From UBA6059 sp965227155 (GTDB taxonomy: Bacteria > Bacteroidota > Bacteroidia > Cytophagales > Cyclobacteriaceae): 64,000 nucleotides of DNA. The notes under the pieces were generated by a model. It ran no database searches. It was not told where the DNA came from and saw only the letters and a program-made list of their open reading frames with translations. Of this stretch, positions 8,721-18,035 are shown piece after piece; within the stretch, counting starts at the first letter, position 1; each line of letters starts with the position of its first letter. The stretch is from NCBI GenBank assembly GCA_965227155.1, contig OZ245731.1, forward strand, positions 3,720,001 through 3,784,000, in the 5' to 3' direction. The position numbers were made by a program, and so were the translations under genes.

Positions 8721-9161
8721 ATGAAAACATATAAAAATATATTATTCGGCGTAGTGCTTTGCTCACTCATTGTATTTGTGTCTTGCGGAGGAGACGATGG
8801 TGATGATGCACCTTCTGAAAACGCAAGGTTTGTAGGTGCCTGGACTGCTACCAGTGTTACATTAAACAATGTAGATGTTTTGAATCCAGAGTATTCAAAC
8901 TTCAGAATCACATTTAATGATGATGGTTCTTACATCACTGTAGATGGTGATCCTGTTTTTACAGATACTGGTGGATTTTGGACCATAAATTCTTCCACTG
9001 AAACTTCTGCAAATATAAGTTTGGATGGAGTATCGGCCACCGTTGCATTCAGCAATGAAAACAATACCATGACACTGAGCTTTACGGCCAATGATTCAGT
9101 AATTGGTGCGCGTACATTAGGACTGGTCGGACAATATGTATTCGTACTTGCTAAGCAATAA
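8721..9161 (+). CDS. Small surface-type lipoprotein with lipocalin-like beta-barrel pattern
   Basis: A 146-residue protein with a lipobox (LIVFVSC) followed by GGDDGDD. An acidic stretch just after the acylated Cys resembles the lipoprotein export signal that sends Bacteroidetes lipoproteins to the outside of the outer membrane. The mature part has GAWTATSVTLN, FRITFNDDGSYI, GGFWTINSSTE and TMTLSFTANDS, the alternating pattern of lipocalin-like domains in Bacteroidetes. It is the third gene of the receptor operon (34 bp after the beta-helix gene) and is followed by a strong terminator. It probably helps glycan capture at the receptor; function is inferred from context. Confidence 0.75.
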   Translation: MKTYKNILFGVVLCSLIVFVSCGGDDGDDAPSENARFVGAWTATSVTLNNVDVLNPEYSNFRITFNDDGSYITVDGDPVFTDTGGFWTINSSTETSANISLDGVSATVAFSNENNTMTLSFTANDSVIGARTLGLVGQYVFVLAKQ

Positions 9162-9186
9162 TTTTATTTAATCGGTTGCTTTGTTG

Positions 9187-9226
9187 AGGGCTCTTCGTTG
9201 TGATTTACTGAAGAGCCCTTTTTTTT
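9187..9226 (+). terminator. Intrinsic (Rho-independent) terminator of the TonB-receptor operon
   Basis: Stem arms AGGGCTCTTC (9187-9196) and GAAGAGCCCT (9210-9219) are perfect 10-bp complements with a 13-base loop, followed by a run of eight T residues (9219-9226). It lies 26 bp after the lipoprotein stop codon and separates the uptake operon from the hydrolase operon. Confidence 0.93.
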
Positions 9227-9413
9227 AAAACGGCTTTAGTCAGTACTGCTGATATTTTTGGGCCGTTGAAGTTGCGTAGGGATTCGCCGTGGATTAAAGT
9301 AGAATAGCAAACACTTCCACTTTCCCATCAACGCTTCAGTTTATCCTCAATCACGATCTACAGTTGATTTTAATCCTTTATTTCTAAAGACTATCACTTA
9401 ATCTCATTATTCC

Positions 9414-10961
9414 ATGAAAACCTTATTTTCCATCATCCTAATTGTTTCGGTGTGTAGCACTGGAATTGCCCAAAACGGTCAATATGATATTACTGATTAC
9501 ATTGAAAAATCAGGCCGTGAGGTTTTGATTACTAAAGAGATCCAGCAGCTTATCAACCAATGTAGTGAGGCCGGAGGGGGTACCATATATTTCCCACCCG
9601 GTGATTACCTAACCGGTAGCCTGATGATGAAAAGTAATACCTTCCTCCATATTTCTGCCGGAGCCACGCTTTATGGCAGTATGGACATGAAGGATTATAC
9701 GGAGGAGGCTTCTTTAAGCCTGATTAGCTCAGATGGTGCCGATAATTTTGGAATTTTTGGTAAAGGAACGATTGACGGTCAGGGTAGTGCATTTTGGAAA
9801 GGAAAAGAGAGGCCTTATAACCGACCCAATAAACTGATCTGGTTATTAAACAGTACCAATATTTTTATTAACGATATTAAGATTATCAATTCACCTAATT
9901 GGAATATAGATGTGAGCTTTTGCGATGGAGTTTGGATCGATGGGATTTCTATCATCAGTGAATTGGGGTCTCCAAATTCAGATGGAATAGACCCTGTTTC
10001 TTCCAGAAATGTCTTTATCTCAAATTGCTACATAGAAACCGGTGATGATGCGATTTGCCCCAAGTCGAGGAATGGCATACCTACAGAAAACCTTGTGGTG
10101 ATCAATTGTGTATTGATATCAGATGATTCTGCAATAAAGCTGGGCACAAGATCAGAGGACCCAATCCGTAATGCTGTTTTTAGCAATATCGTCATCAGAA
10201 ACACTATCTATGGTATAGCGCTATTTGCCAAGGATGGAGGCACTTTTGAAAATATCCGATTCAGCAACATTTATATAGAAACTGCACTTAACGAAACGGA
10301 AGACCCAACCCGTCCGAGAGGTATTTATCCAATATTCGTTGACCTGGAAAGGAGAAAAGAAGATTCGAAACTGGGAGCAGTCAAAAACATCACTTTTGAA
10401 GGCATTACCATAGATACTAAATATGGGCATTGCCTGTTTTTTGGACAACCGGATTCTAAACTTGAAAACATCAAGCTTTCAAACATCAGCTTTAAAGTTG
10501 AGGAACAGCTACCCTATGCCGGAATGATGAAGCCACGTGGGGTTCGTTCGCTTAAAAATAAGGCTGAAAATGACTATGCCCACATTGACTCGTATTTCTC
10601 CTTTGTCAATATTGATGGTTTGGATATTCAAAACCTAACGATTAATGATATGGATGAAACACCAGAAAACCCCAAATTCATGCTTTGGGGCAAGGACATT
10701 CATAATGTTGATGTGAAAGGATTTAAAAATCGATCAGCTGTAGTCACCAATAAGCCGGTTATCCATTTTGAAAATGCTACCGGCGTAGAACTATCGGGCA
10801 ACTCACCTGTGTCAAATGCAGCTTTCTTAAGCGTAAAAGGTTCAGGAACAAATGATATAGTTCTCATGAACAACAATCTGAGAAAGGTGGACAAGGCAGT
10901 TGTCCTGGAAGGCGTTTCTTCTGATCAGATTATCGATCACAACAACCTTTATAAAAAATAA
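9414..10961 (+). CDS. GH28-family polygalacturonase-like glycoside hydrolase
   Basis: A 515-residue secreted protein (signal peptide LFSIILIVSVCSTGIAQ). The GH28 right-handed beta-helix starts with the QQLINQCSEAGGGTIYFPPGDYLTG-type segment. Catalytic Asp residues are visible: NSDGID with Asp190, then TGDDAI with Asp211 and Asp212; the 21/22-residue spacing matches well-studied GH28 enzymes. The next canonical motif, which usually carries a His (GHG.SIGS), is replaced here by SDDSAIKLGT, so the subfamily is atypical. GH28 enzymes hydrolyse alpha-1,4-galacturonan or rhamnogalacturonan. It heads a co-directional run with GH2 (26 bp later), GH88 and an enolase-superfamily gene. Expected location: periplasm or outside. 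Confidence 0.9.
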   Translation: MKTLFSIILIVSVCSTGIAQNGQYDITDYIEKSGREVLITKEIQQLINQCSEAGGGTIYFPPGDYLTGSLMMKSNTFLHISAGATLYGSMDMKDYTEEASLSLISSDGADNFGIFGKGTIDGQGSAFWKGKERPYNRPNKLIWLLNSTNIFINDIKIINSPNWNIDVSFCDGVWIDGISIISELGSPNSDGIDPVSSRNVFISNCYIETGDDAICPKSRNGIPTENLVVINCVLISDDSAIKLGTRSEDPIRNAVFSNIVIRNTIYGIALFAKDGGTFENIRFSNIYIETALNETEDPTRPRGIYPIFVDLERRKEDSKLGAVKNITFEGITIDTKYGHCLFFGQPDSKLENIKLSNISFKVEEQLPYAGMMKPRGVRSLKNKAENDYAHIDSYFSFVNIDGLDIQNLTINDMDETPENPKFMLWGKDIHNVDVKGFKNRSAVVTNKPVIHFENATGVELSGNSPVSNAAFLSVKGSGTNDIVLMNNNLRKVDKAVVLEGVSSDQIIDHNNLYKK

Positions 10962-10987
10962 TTACCCAAACTAAACTTTAAAAAATT

Positions 10988-12784
10988 ATGCGTAAGGTGT
11001 GGAAACTAAGGTTTTGTTCATTCTTAGCCATGATGTTTTGTGGTCTTTGGGCTAACATTTCTTTTGCCCAGCAACTGATCCAGAATGTAGAGGGCAGAGA
11101 AAGCATTAGCTTGAATGGGCTCTGGGAGGCCATAGTAGACCCACTGGAAAATGGCTTATATAACCACAGTCTAGGTCTGAGAGACAAAGGGTATTTCCTC
11201 AACCAGCAAATGAAGAACCCCTACGATCTCATTGAGTACGATTTTGATTATAGCTACAGATTGAATGTACCCGGAGATTGGAATACGCAGATGGAAAAGC
11301 TGTACTATTATGAGGGTACGATCTGGTACAAAAAGACGTTTGACAAACCGGAAAAATCCGGGCGGAAGCTATTGTATTTTCAAGGTGTCAATTATCAATG
11401 TAAGGTCTATTTAAATGGTGAACACCTCGGTGATCATCTGGGAGGTTTTTCACCCTTTTCTTTTGATGTTACCGATAAATTGAAGGACACCAATGACCTT
11501 ATTGTTAAAGTAGATAATAAACGATTGCGTGAGGCAGTGCCCACAATCAATTTTGACTGGTGGAACTATGGTGGAATCACACGCTCGGTTTCTATGCTAT
11601 TGCTTGAAGATACTTACATTCAAGACTATGCCTTCACATTGAGCGAAAAAGGAACTATTGAAGGATGGGTAAAGCTGGCTGGGTCTAATGTCTCAAACCA
11701 GGAGGTTTCTGTGTCAATAAATCAGCTAAAGCTAGATATTAAGGCATTTACGGATAATAATGGGTATGTAGCCATTGAAAGCAACAGCAAACCTATGCTA
11801 TGGACTCCCAATGATCCAAAGCTGTACAATATCACCGTAGGATTAAACAATAAGGAAATCAATGATCGGATAGGCTTTAAGACTATTGAGACTAAAGGCA
11901 CGCAGATAATACTCAATGGTGAACCGATCTTTCTGAAAGGTATAAGTATGCATGAGGAAGCACCTTTTGGAGGTGGCCGTGTTGTTGCACCTGAGCAGGC
12001 CAGATTATTACTGACCTGGGCCAAAGAGCTGGGTTGCAATTTCATTCGGTTGGCGCATTATCCCCACAATGAGTTTACAGTCAGACTTGCCGAGGAGATG
12101 GGTCTCTTGGTATGGTCTGAAATTCCCGTTTACTGGACTATTGATTATGATAATCCCGAAACATTTATAAATGCTGAAAAGCAGTTGGTAGATATGATTG
12201 CCAGAGATAAAAACAGGGTAGGGGTAGCCTTATGGTCAGTAGCCAATGAGACTCCTGTTACTGAAAGTCGCCTCAATTTCCTTAAGAAATTAATTGAAAA
12301 AGCGAGAGATCTTGATGATACCCGACTGATTACCGCGGCTTTAAATACCCAGTCCAGTGAAGGCAATAAAACGATCATCGATGATCCGCTAGGTGCATTT
12401 ATTGATGTAATTGGCATTAATAGCTATTGTGGGTGGTATGGTGGTCGTCCATATGAATGCAGTAGTAAAGTCTGGGAAAACCCATACAATAAGCCAATGA
12501 TCATGAGTGAAATTGGTGGTGGTGCGCTTGCAGGAATGCATGGTACTGCTGATGAACGGTGGACTGAAGAGTATCAGGATGAGGTTTACAAATACAACCT
12601 GCAGATGCTTGATAATATCGATTTTCTGGCCGGTGTATCTCCATGGATACTCATGGATTTTCGATCACCCAGAAGAAACCTCAGACACATACAAAAAGAC
12701 TACAACAGGAAGGGTATCATTTCTGAAAATGGGATTCGAAAAAAGGCATTCTACACCTTACAAGAATATTACTCAAGAAAATAG
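10988..12784 (+). CDS. GH2 beta-glucuronidase
   Basis: A 598-residue secreted enzyme (signal peptide ends ANISFAQ) of the normal length for GH2 glucuronidases: jelly-roll sugar-binding domain (about 30-200, with YYEGTIWYKKTF and NYQCKVYLNGEHLGDHLGGF), Ig-like domain, then TIM barrel. The acid/base is Glu421 (WSVANETP) and the nucleophile Glu508 (MIMSEIGGGALAGMHG). Near the C-terminus Asn573-Arg-Lys575 (NRKG) fits the N-x-K uronate-binding motif of beta-glucuronidases, which argues for glucuronic (or galacturonic) acid rather than a neutral sugar. It follows GH28 and precedes GH88, consistent with stripping uronic acid ends from oligosaccharides in the periplasm. Confidence 0.9.
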   Translation: MRKVWKLRFCSFLAMMFCGLWANISFAQQLIQNVEGRESISLNGLWEAIVDPLENGLYNHSLGLRDKGYFLNQQMKNPYDLIEYDFDYSYRLNVPGDWNTQMEKLYYYEGTIWYKKTFDKPEKSGRKLLYFQGVNYQCKVYLNGEHLGDHLGGFSPFSFDVTDKLKDTNDLIVKVDNKRLREAVPTINFDWWNYGGITRSVSMLLLEDTYIQDYAFTLSEKGTIEGWVKLAGSNVSNQEVSVSINQLKLDIKAFTDNNGYVAIESNSKPMLWTPNDPKLYNITVGLNNKEINDRIGFKTIETKGTQIILNGEPIFLKGISMHEEAPFGGGRVVAPEQARLLLTWAKELGCNFIRLAHYPHNEFTVRLAEEMGLLVWSEIPVYWTIDYDNPETFINAEKQLVDMIARDKNRVGVALWSVANETPVTESRLNFLKKLIEKARDLDDTRLITAALNTQSSEGNKTIIDDPLGAFIDVIGINSYCGWYGGRPYECSSKVWENPYNKPMIMSEIGGGALAGMHGTADERWTEEYQDEVYKYNLQMLDNIDFLAGVSPWILMDFRSPRRNLRHIQKDYNRKGIISENGIRKKAFYTLQEYYSRK

Positions 12785-12897
12785 GTGCGAAAGTATCAGA
12801 CATCAGTACACCCTTCATACAAAAATTTCAGCGGACTTGTGATGGCATGTGTACAGGTTCATCGTCTTATCATAAACCATAAGTTTTAATATTTAAG

Positions 12898-14097
12898 ATG
12901 GCAAGACATAAGCAAATACATACTTCAATTTTCATATTCATTCTGCTATTGGGAATTGGCTCCTGTGCTGAAAAAACAGATTCAAAGCAGGGGCCATTAC
13001 TCAACCCTGATCTAGTGTTAAGCCGAATTGCGGATCGTATTTGGGCAGTAGTGGAAAGCGATACAACTGTTAGACTTCCCCGAAATGTTGAAAATGGTAA
13101 AATAGACTTTACCTCAGCGAAAAGCTGGACCAGTGGGTTCTTTCCCGGTATTTTGTGGATGGTGGATTCCTATGATAATTCAAGGGATTGGTCAGGCCAT
13201 GCCATGCGATATACAGAAGCCCTGGAAGATGTACAATATGTTACCGATCATCATGATCTTGGCTTTATGCTATACAACAGTTACGGCAAAGGGTTTGAGA
13301 AAATGAAAAACCCCCAATATAGGAAAGTATTAATTACAGGGGCAAACTCACTCGCTTCACGATATAGCCCTTTAATTGGAATGATAAAATCATGGGATCG
13401 GCCGGGTCGCTGGCAATATCCGGTGATCATTGATAATATGATGAATTTAGAATACTTCTTTTGGGTGACCAAAGAAACTGGCGATTCCTCTTTTTATAAT
13501 ATGGCCTATAGCCATGCTATGAAAACCATGGCTGACCATTACAGGGAAGATTACAGTTCCTATCATGTAGTGGATTATGATACGGTCAGTAGCGATCCTA
13601 TCTGGAAGGGTACCCATCAGGGTCTTGCTGATGAATCCGTCTGGGCAAGAGGACAGGCCTGGGGACTGTATGGATTTACCATGGCTTATCGGGAAACAGG
13701 AGAAAAGCAGTTTTTAGATAGGGCAAGGGCAGTAGCTGACTATCTGATCAACCATCCCAATATGCCCGCGGACAAAGTGCTTTACTGGGACCTTAAAGAC
13801 CCGCAAATTCCCAATGCCCCCAGAGATGCCTCTGCAGCAGCCATAATGGCATCTGCCCTGATTGAATTAAGCAGCCATGTTGATAATGAAGGCAGTCAAT
13901 ATCTCAATTATGCTAAAGAGATATTAACCAACCTTGATAATAAATACAGGTACCGGGAGTCCGAAACTTCCGGGTATTTTTACCTGGATCAGAGTGTGGG
14001 TAATATGCCTAAAGGTAAGGAGGTAAGTGTACCAATTATTTATGCCGATTATTACTTCATTGAAGCCCTGCTTAGACTGAAGGCGCAAGAATCATAA
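12898..14097 (+). CDS. GH88 unsaturated glucuronyl hydrolase, lipoprotein
   Basis: A 399-residue protein with a lipobox (GIGSC, Cys near residue 23), so it is probably periplasmic and membrane-anchored. The (alpha/alpha)6-barrel signatures of GH88 are clear: WTSGFFPGILWM, YVTDHHDLGFML (Asp117-Asp120 cluster), IIDNMMNLEYFFW (Asp179), GLADESVWARGQAWGLYGF and NAPRDASAAAIMASAL. GH88 enzymes hydrate the double bond of 4,5-unsaturated uronic acids left by polysaccharide lyases and release the sugar. Its presence implies that a lyase, not only hydrolases, cuts the target polymer; lyase-fold candidates occur at 34.8-43.7 kb. A 113-bp gap separates it from GH2 and 9 bp from the next gene. Confidence 0.92.
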   Translation: MARHKQIHTSIFIFILLLGIGSCAEKTDSKQGPLLNPDLVLSRIADRIWAVVESDTTVRLPRNVENGKIDFTSAKSWTSGFFPGILWMVDSYDNSRDWSGHAMRYTEALEDVQYVTDHHDLGFMLYNSYGKGFEKMKNPQYRKVLITGANSLASRYSPLIGMIKSWDRPGRWQYPVIIDNMMNLEYFFWVTKETGDSSFYNMAYSHAMKTMADHYREDYSSYHVVDYDTVSSDPIWKGTHQGLADESVWARGQAWGLYGFTMAYRETGEKQFLDRARAVADYLINHPNMPADKVLYWDLKDPQIPNAPRDASAAAIMASALIELSSHVDNEGSQYLNYAKEILTNLDNKYRYRESETSGYFYLDQSVGNMPKGKEVSVPIIYADYYFIEALLRLKAQES

Positions 14098-14106
14098 GAT
14101 TATAAA

Positions 14107-15339
14107 ATGGATAGAAAGTCATTTTTTAAATATGCGGGATTGGGTGCTTTAGGTACGGTGCTGCCCTTTAGCAGCAAGGCTAGCCCCACTACCGGGATTC
14201 ACCCATCAGGAAGTGTACCAGAAGGCATAAAAATCACAGACATTAAGGGGTATTATTTCAAGAAAGCCCATTTTGTCAAAATAGAGACTAATGAAGGCAT
14301 ATCCGGTTGGGGAGAAAGTGATGGAGCCAATAAGAAGTTTACCAACCTATATCTGAAGAAGGGGCTCAAGCAATATTTTGTGGGAAAAGACCCTTTTGAC
14401 AGTGAAGGTATGTGGCATGAGGCCTACCTGAAGGGCTTGGAAGCAGGTGTAGCAGGTATACACCCCGGTGCTTTGGCAGGTATTGATAATGCATTGTGGG
14501 ATTTAAAAGGTAAAATCCTAAATGTCCCTGCTCACAAATTGCTGGGCGGCAATGGCCTCAGGAAAATACAGGTTTATGGCTCATACAGCAGGTCAGATGT
14601 GGATGATTACCTATCGCCGGTAGAAATGGCCAAAATTGCTGCTGGTTTTGTGGACCAGGGTTACAAAGCTGTTAAAGCAAGAATGGGCATCCGGCAGGAA
14701 AACGTGAACCCATATCCAGATGATGATATTTACGATTGCGTGAAAGAAATAAGGGCTGCTGTAGGAGATAAGATCAGGATCATGGTGGATTTTAACAATG
14801 GCTACCTGCCTGCAGACGCGATCCTGATGAGTAAGCGGATCATCAATGATTTTAATGTCTATGCGATAGAAGAGCCGGTTTTTCAACAGGACTATGAGGG
14901 ACTAAGACAGGTCGTAGATGCCCTCGATGTACCGGTTATGGCCGGTGAGCATGAGTACAACAAATGGATGATGAAAGATCTCATTACCATTTCCAATGTG
15001 GATTATATTAATGCTGATGTGATCAAATGCGGCGGGATCACAGAATGTAGAAAGTCTGCTTCTATGGCTCATGCTTTTGGTAAGCAGATTATGGTACACA
15101 ATGCAAAGCCGACGCTGGCTACTGCGGCTAGCCTATGCCTGCTGGCTTCTATTCCCAATGGCGCCCGTTTCCAGGAGTATGCTGGCAAAAGAATACATCA
15201 GGGTTACGGAAGTTTATATGATTTGTTTGATAATTACTTCGAGTATGACAATGGGTACCTTAAGGTTCCTGAAGGACCCGGCCTTGGACTCATGGTAAAT
15301 GAAAAAGCCATGGAAAAATACGGATCCACAGATTCTTAA
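14107..15339 (+). CDS. Enolase-superfamily (mandelate racemase/muconate lactonizing type) protein with export signal
   Basis: A 410-residue protein with capping domain and modified TIM barrel. Metal ligands fit Asp228 (VDFNNG), Glu255 (IEEPV) and Glu281 (GEHEY), with His331 (VHNAKP) as probable general base; the spacing agrees with the mandelate racemase subgroup. The usual Lys-x-Lys motif appears as Lys190-Ala-Arg192. Related enzymes dehydrate or racemise sugar acids such as galactonate, fuconate or galactarate. Unusually for this mostly cytosolic superfamily, the N-terminus (DRKSFFKYAGLGALGTVLPF) looks like a Tat-type signal, with Arg-Lys instead of Arg-Arg. It sits 9 bp after GH88. The exact sugar acid cannot be assigned. 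Confidence 0.82.
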   Translation: MDRKSFFKYAGLGALGTVLPFSSKASPTTGIHPSGSVPEGIKITDIKGYYFKKAHFVKIETNEGISGWGESDGANKKFTNLYLKKGLKQYFVGKDPFDSEGMWHEAYLKGLEAGVAGIHPGALAGIDNALWDLKGKILNVPAHKLLGGNGLRKIQVYGSYSRSDVDDYLSPVEMAKIAAGFVDQGYKAVKARMGIRQENVNPYPDDDIYDCVKEIRAAVGDKIRIMVDFNNGYLPADAILMSKRIINDFNVYAIEEPVFQQDYEGLRQVVDALDVPVMAGEHEYNKWMMKDLITISNVDYINADVIKCGGITECRKSASMAHAFGKQIMVHNAKPTLATAASLCLLASIPNGARFQEYAGKRIHQGYGSLYDLFDNYFEYDNGYLKVPEGPGLGLMVNEKAMEKYGSTDS

Positions 15340-15451
15340 TACCGATTTGTTTCAATTTAGAGATTAGATCCCAATTCAGTAGGAGTATCAACTTAGATTC
15401 TGCGTCATAGAAGAAAGTTGTGTACCTTAAACTGGTGCAATTAGACTTATT

Positions 15452-16642
15452 ATGACATTAAATCGAAGAGACTTTATTACGAAATCAGCTTCTGGCGTTG
15501 TTTTTCTTGGTGCAGTGGGCTCTGGTCTGGCTAATCCGATCAAAGAGGCACCCCTGAAGGTGGGGATTATAGGAACAGGAGACAGAGGTACTGGCCTTGC
15601 AAGGCTTATAAGCAGCATCGAAAATATGGATGTAGCAGCCATGTGCGATATTATCCCTTTCAGATTGGAAGCGGCGGCTCAATATGGTACCAGCAAAACT
15701 AAGCTCCTAAAGGATTACAGAAGCCTGCTGGATTTAAAAGACCTGGATGCCGTGGTAGTTACTACGCCCTTTAGCATGCATTCGGATATGGCCATAGAGG
15801 CATTGGATGCCGGTAAACACGTTTACTGTGAAAAAACCATGGCTTATGGTTTTGAGGGTATAGATCAGCTTCTAAAAGCAACCAGAAGTTCCAAAAAAAT
15901 CTTTCAAACCGGTCACCAGTACCATAGTTCGCGGCTTTATCATCATGTAGTTGATTTGGTGAAGGATGGCTTGCTTGGAGACATAAGTCTGATAGAATGC
16001 CAATGGAACCGCAATGGCGATTGGCGGCGACCGGTACCTGACCCCAAATGGGAGAAGATGATCAACTGGCGTATGTATCGTGAGTACTCTGGTGGCCTTA
16101 CAGCAGAGCTTTGCTCGCATCAAATTGATTTTTCAAATTGGTTGATGGGAGCAACACCAACCAGAGTTTCGGGATTTGGAGGTGTCGATTATTGGAAAGA
16201 TGGTCGGGAAACTTATGATAATGTTCACTTGATCACAGAATATGCAAACGGCGTAAAAGCTACTTACACAAGCCTGACTACCAATAGTATAGATGACTAC
16301 AGAATTAAGGTAATGGGAAAAAAGGGCACCATCGTGATTACCCGCGATGAGGCATGGCATTACGAGGAAGGAAATAAAGATAATGTAGAATTAGGTCTTG
16401 TAGATGGTGTAAGCGGGGCCACTGCAAAAGCCTGGAATACTAATCGGGGAAAGCAAATCAAGATTGAACACAAGGAGCCAACACTGCAGGCATTGATCGA
16501 CTTTCGGGATAGCATTCATAACAACAAAATGCCTGAGAGCAATGCGGAAAGTGGGGCTAAGGCATCTGTAGTGGTGCAAATGGCATTAAATGCCATGGAT
16601 AATGGACAAATAGAACATTGGAAAGAAGCATATAATTTTTAA
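15452..16642 (+). CDS. Exported Gfo/Idh/MocA-family oxidoreductase
   Basis: A 396-residue protein with a Tat signal (LNRRDFITKSASG) followed by the Rossmann fold (VGIIGTGDRGTGLARL), GKHVYCEKTMAYG (the EKP-type motif, here EKT) and GHQYHSSRLYHHV. Family members oxidise or reduce sugars with a tightly bound NAD(P). Tat export in a folded state with bound cofactor is typical of the secreted glucose-fructose-oxidoreductase-like branch. It is the first gene of a three-gene cassette, with the tandem DUF1080 gene starting 6 bp after its stop. The likely job is C3 oxidation of a glycoside to a 3-keto sugar, by analogy with described Gfo/Idh-DUF1080 systems; this is inference. Confidence 0.88.
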   Translation: MTLNRRDFITKSASGVVFLGAVGSGLANPIKEAPLKVGIIGTGDRGTGLARLISSIENMDVAAMCDIIPFRLEAAAQYGTSKTKLLKDYRSLLDLKDLDAVVVTTPFSMHSDMAIEALDAGKHVYCEKTMAYGFEGIDQLLKATRSSKKIFQTGHQYHSSRLYHHVVDLVKDGLLGDISLIECQWNRNGDWRRPVPDPKWEKMINWRMYREYSGGLTAELCSHQIDFSNWLMGATPTRVSGFGGVDYWKDGRETYDNVHLITEYANGVKATYTSLTTNSIDDYRIKVMGKKGTIVITRDEAWHYEEGNKDNVELGLVDGVSGATAKAWNTNRGKQIKIEHKEPTLQALIDFRDSIHNNKMPESNAESGAKASVVVQMALNAMDNGQIEHWKEAYNF

Positions 16643-16648
16643 GCATTT

Positions 16649-18025
16649 ATGAAAAAATTACTGGCAATACTGATAGCATCGCTGCTTTGTTGGGATGCAT
16701 ACCCACAAGAAGGTTGGGAAATGCTATTCAATGGCAAAGACCTGAACAACTTCGAAAAACTCAATGGAACAGCTTCCTACAAGATTGAAGATGGTGCAAT
16801 AGTTGGGACATCTGAAATGGGTACGCCCAATACATTTCTGGCCACCAAAAAAAACTATGCTGACTTCATATTGGAACTGGAGGTAAAGGTTGACAATAAG
16901 CTGAATTCGGGTATTCAGATCAGAAGCCTTAGTAAAAAGGACTATATGGATGGCCGGGTACATGGCTACCAGGTGGAGATTGATCCAAGCCCAAGGGCTT
17001 TTTCAGGTGGGCTATATGACGAAGCGCGCCGTAAATGGTTATATCCTCTGGCTATCAATCAAAAGGCCAGGGCAGCCTTTCGTACAGGCGAATGGAATAG
17101 TTATAGGATAGAGGCCATAGGCAATACCATTCGCACTTGGGTTAATGGCGTGATGTGTACCAATCTGGTAGATGATCTGACGGCAGATGGATTCATAGCC
17201 TTGCAGGTGCATAGTATCAACGATCCTTCACAGGATGGTACCCAGGTGGCCTGGAAAAACATCAGGATTAAAACGGATGACCTGGAAAATAGTAGGTGGC
17301 CGGTAGACCCACAGGTAAGGGAAGTAAGCTACCTGACAAATCAATTGTCCGACTGGGAAAAAAGAAAAGGATTTAGACTGCTTTGGGATGGTAAAACGAC
17401 CAATGGCTGGCGCGGTGCCAAACTGGATGGCTTTCCTGAGTCGGGCTGGCAAATCGAAGATGGAGTTCTTACCATTTTGGCTACAGATGGTGGCGAAGCA
17501 ACCGGACCGGGAGATATCATAACCACGCAGAATTTTAGCGATTTTGAACTGGAACTTGACTTTAAACTGACTGAGGGTGCCAACAGCGGTATAAAATATT
17601 TTGTAGATCCTGATCTAAACAAAGGTGCCGGGTCAGCCATTGGCTGTGAGTTCCAAATTTTGGATGATAAAAGGCACCCTGACGCCAAAAAAGGGGTAGC
17701 TGGAAACCGTACACTAGGAGCACTTTATGATCTCATCGCCCCCCAAAATTTATCCATCGATGATCGGCCAAAAGGAAAATTCTTCAAAGGTGTCGGCGAT
17801 TGGAACCGCGCCAGGATAGTCTCCAAAGATGGCAAAGTTGAGCATTGGTTAAATAATGAAAAAGTAGTGGAATATGACCGGTATTCGCAGATGTTTGAAG
17901 CACTGGTCAATTACAGCAAATACAAGGATTGGCCCAATTTCGGTCGCTGGGCAGAAGGCCCCATTCTCCTTCAGGATCATGGAAATACTGTCCATTTCAG
18001 AAATATAAAAATCAGAGAACTATAA
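16649..18025 (+). CDS. Tandem DUF1080 (3-keto-disaccharide hydrolase-like) secreted protein
   Basis: A 458-residue secreted protein (signal peptide LLAILIASLLCWDAYPQ) with two DUF1080 jelly-roll domains. The first spans about residues 22-215 (GWEMLFNGKDLNNFEKL, YADFILELEVKVDNKLNSG, GYQVEIDPS) and the second about 235-458 (GFRLLWDGKTTNGWRG, SDFELELDFKLTEGANSG, CEFQILDD, GNTVHFRNIKI). DUF1080 is annotated as 3-keto-disaccharide hydrolase; members cleave glycosidic bonds after oxidation at C3. It is flanked by two Gfo/Idh genes at spacings of 6 and 10 bp, so the three are almost certainly one operon. Which linkage is cut is unknown; the surrounding genes suggest uronate-containing oligosaccharides. 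Confidence 0.88.
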   Translation: MKKLLAILIASLLCWDAYPQEGWEMLFNGKDLNNFEKLNGTASYKIEDGAIVGTSEMGTPNTFLATKKNYADFILELEVKVDNKLNSGIQIRSLSKKDYMDGRVHGYQVEIDPSPRAFSGGLYDEARRKWLYPLAINQKARAAFRTGEWNSYRIEAIGNTIRTWVNGVMCTNLVDDLTADGFIALQVHSINDPSQDGTQVAWKNIRIKTDDLENSRWPVDPQVREVSYLTNQLSDWEKRKGFRLLWDGKTTNGWRGAKLDGFPESGWQIEDGVLTILATDGGEATGPGDIITTQNFSDFELELDFKLTEGANSGIKYFVDPDLNKGAGSAIGCEFQILDDKRHPDAKKGVAGNRTLGALYDLIAPQNLSIDDRPKGKFFKGVGDWNRARIVSKDGKVEHWLNNEKVVEYDRYSQMFEALVNYSKYKDWPNFGRWAEGPILLQDHGNTVHFRNIKIREL

Positions 18026-18035
18026 GCCCAAAACC

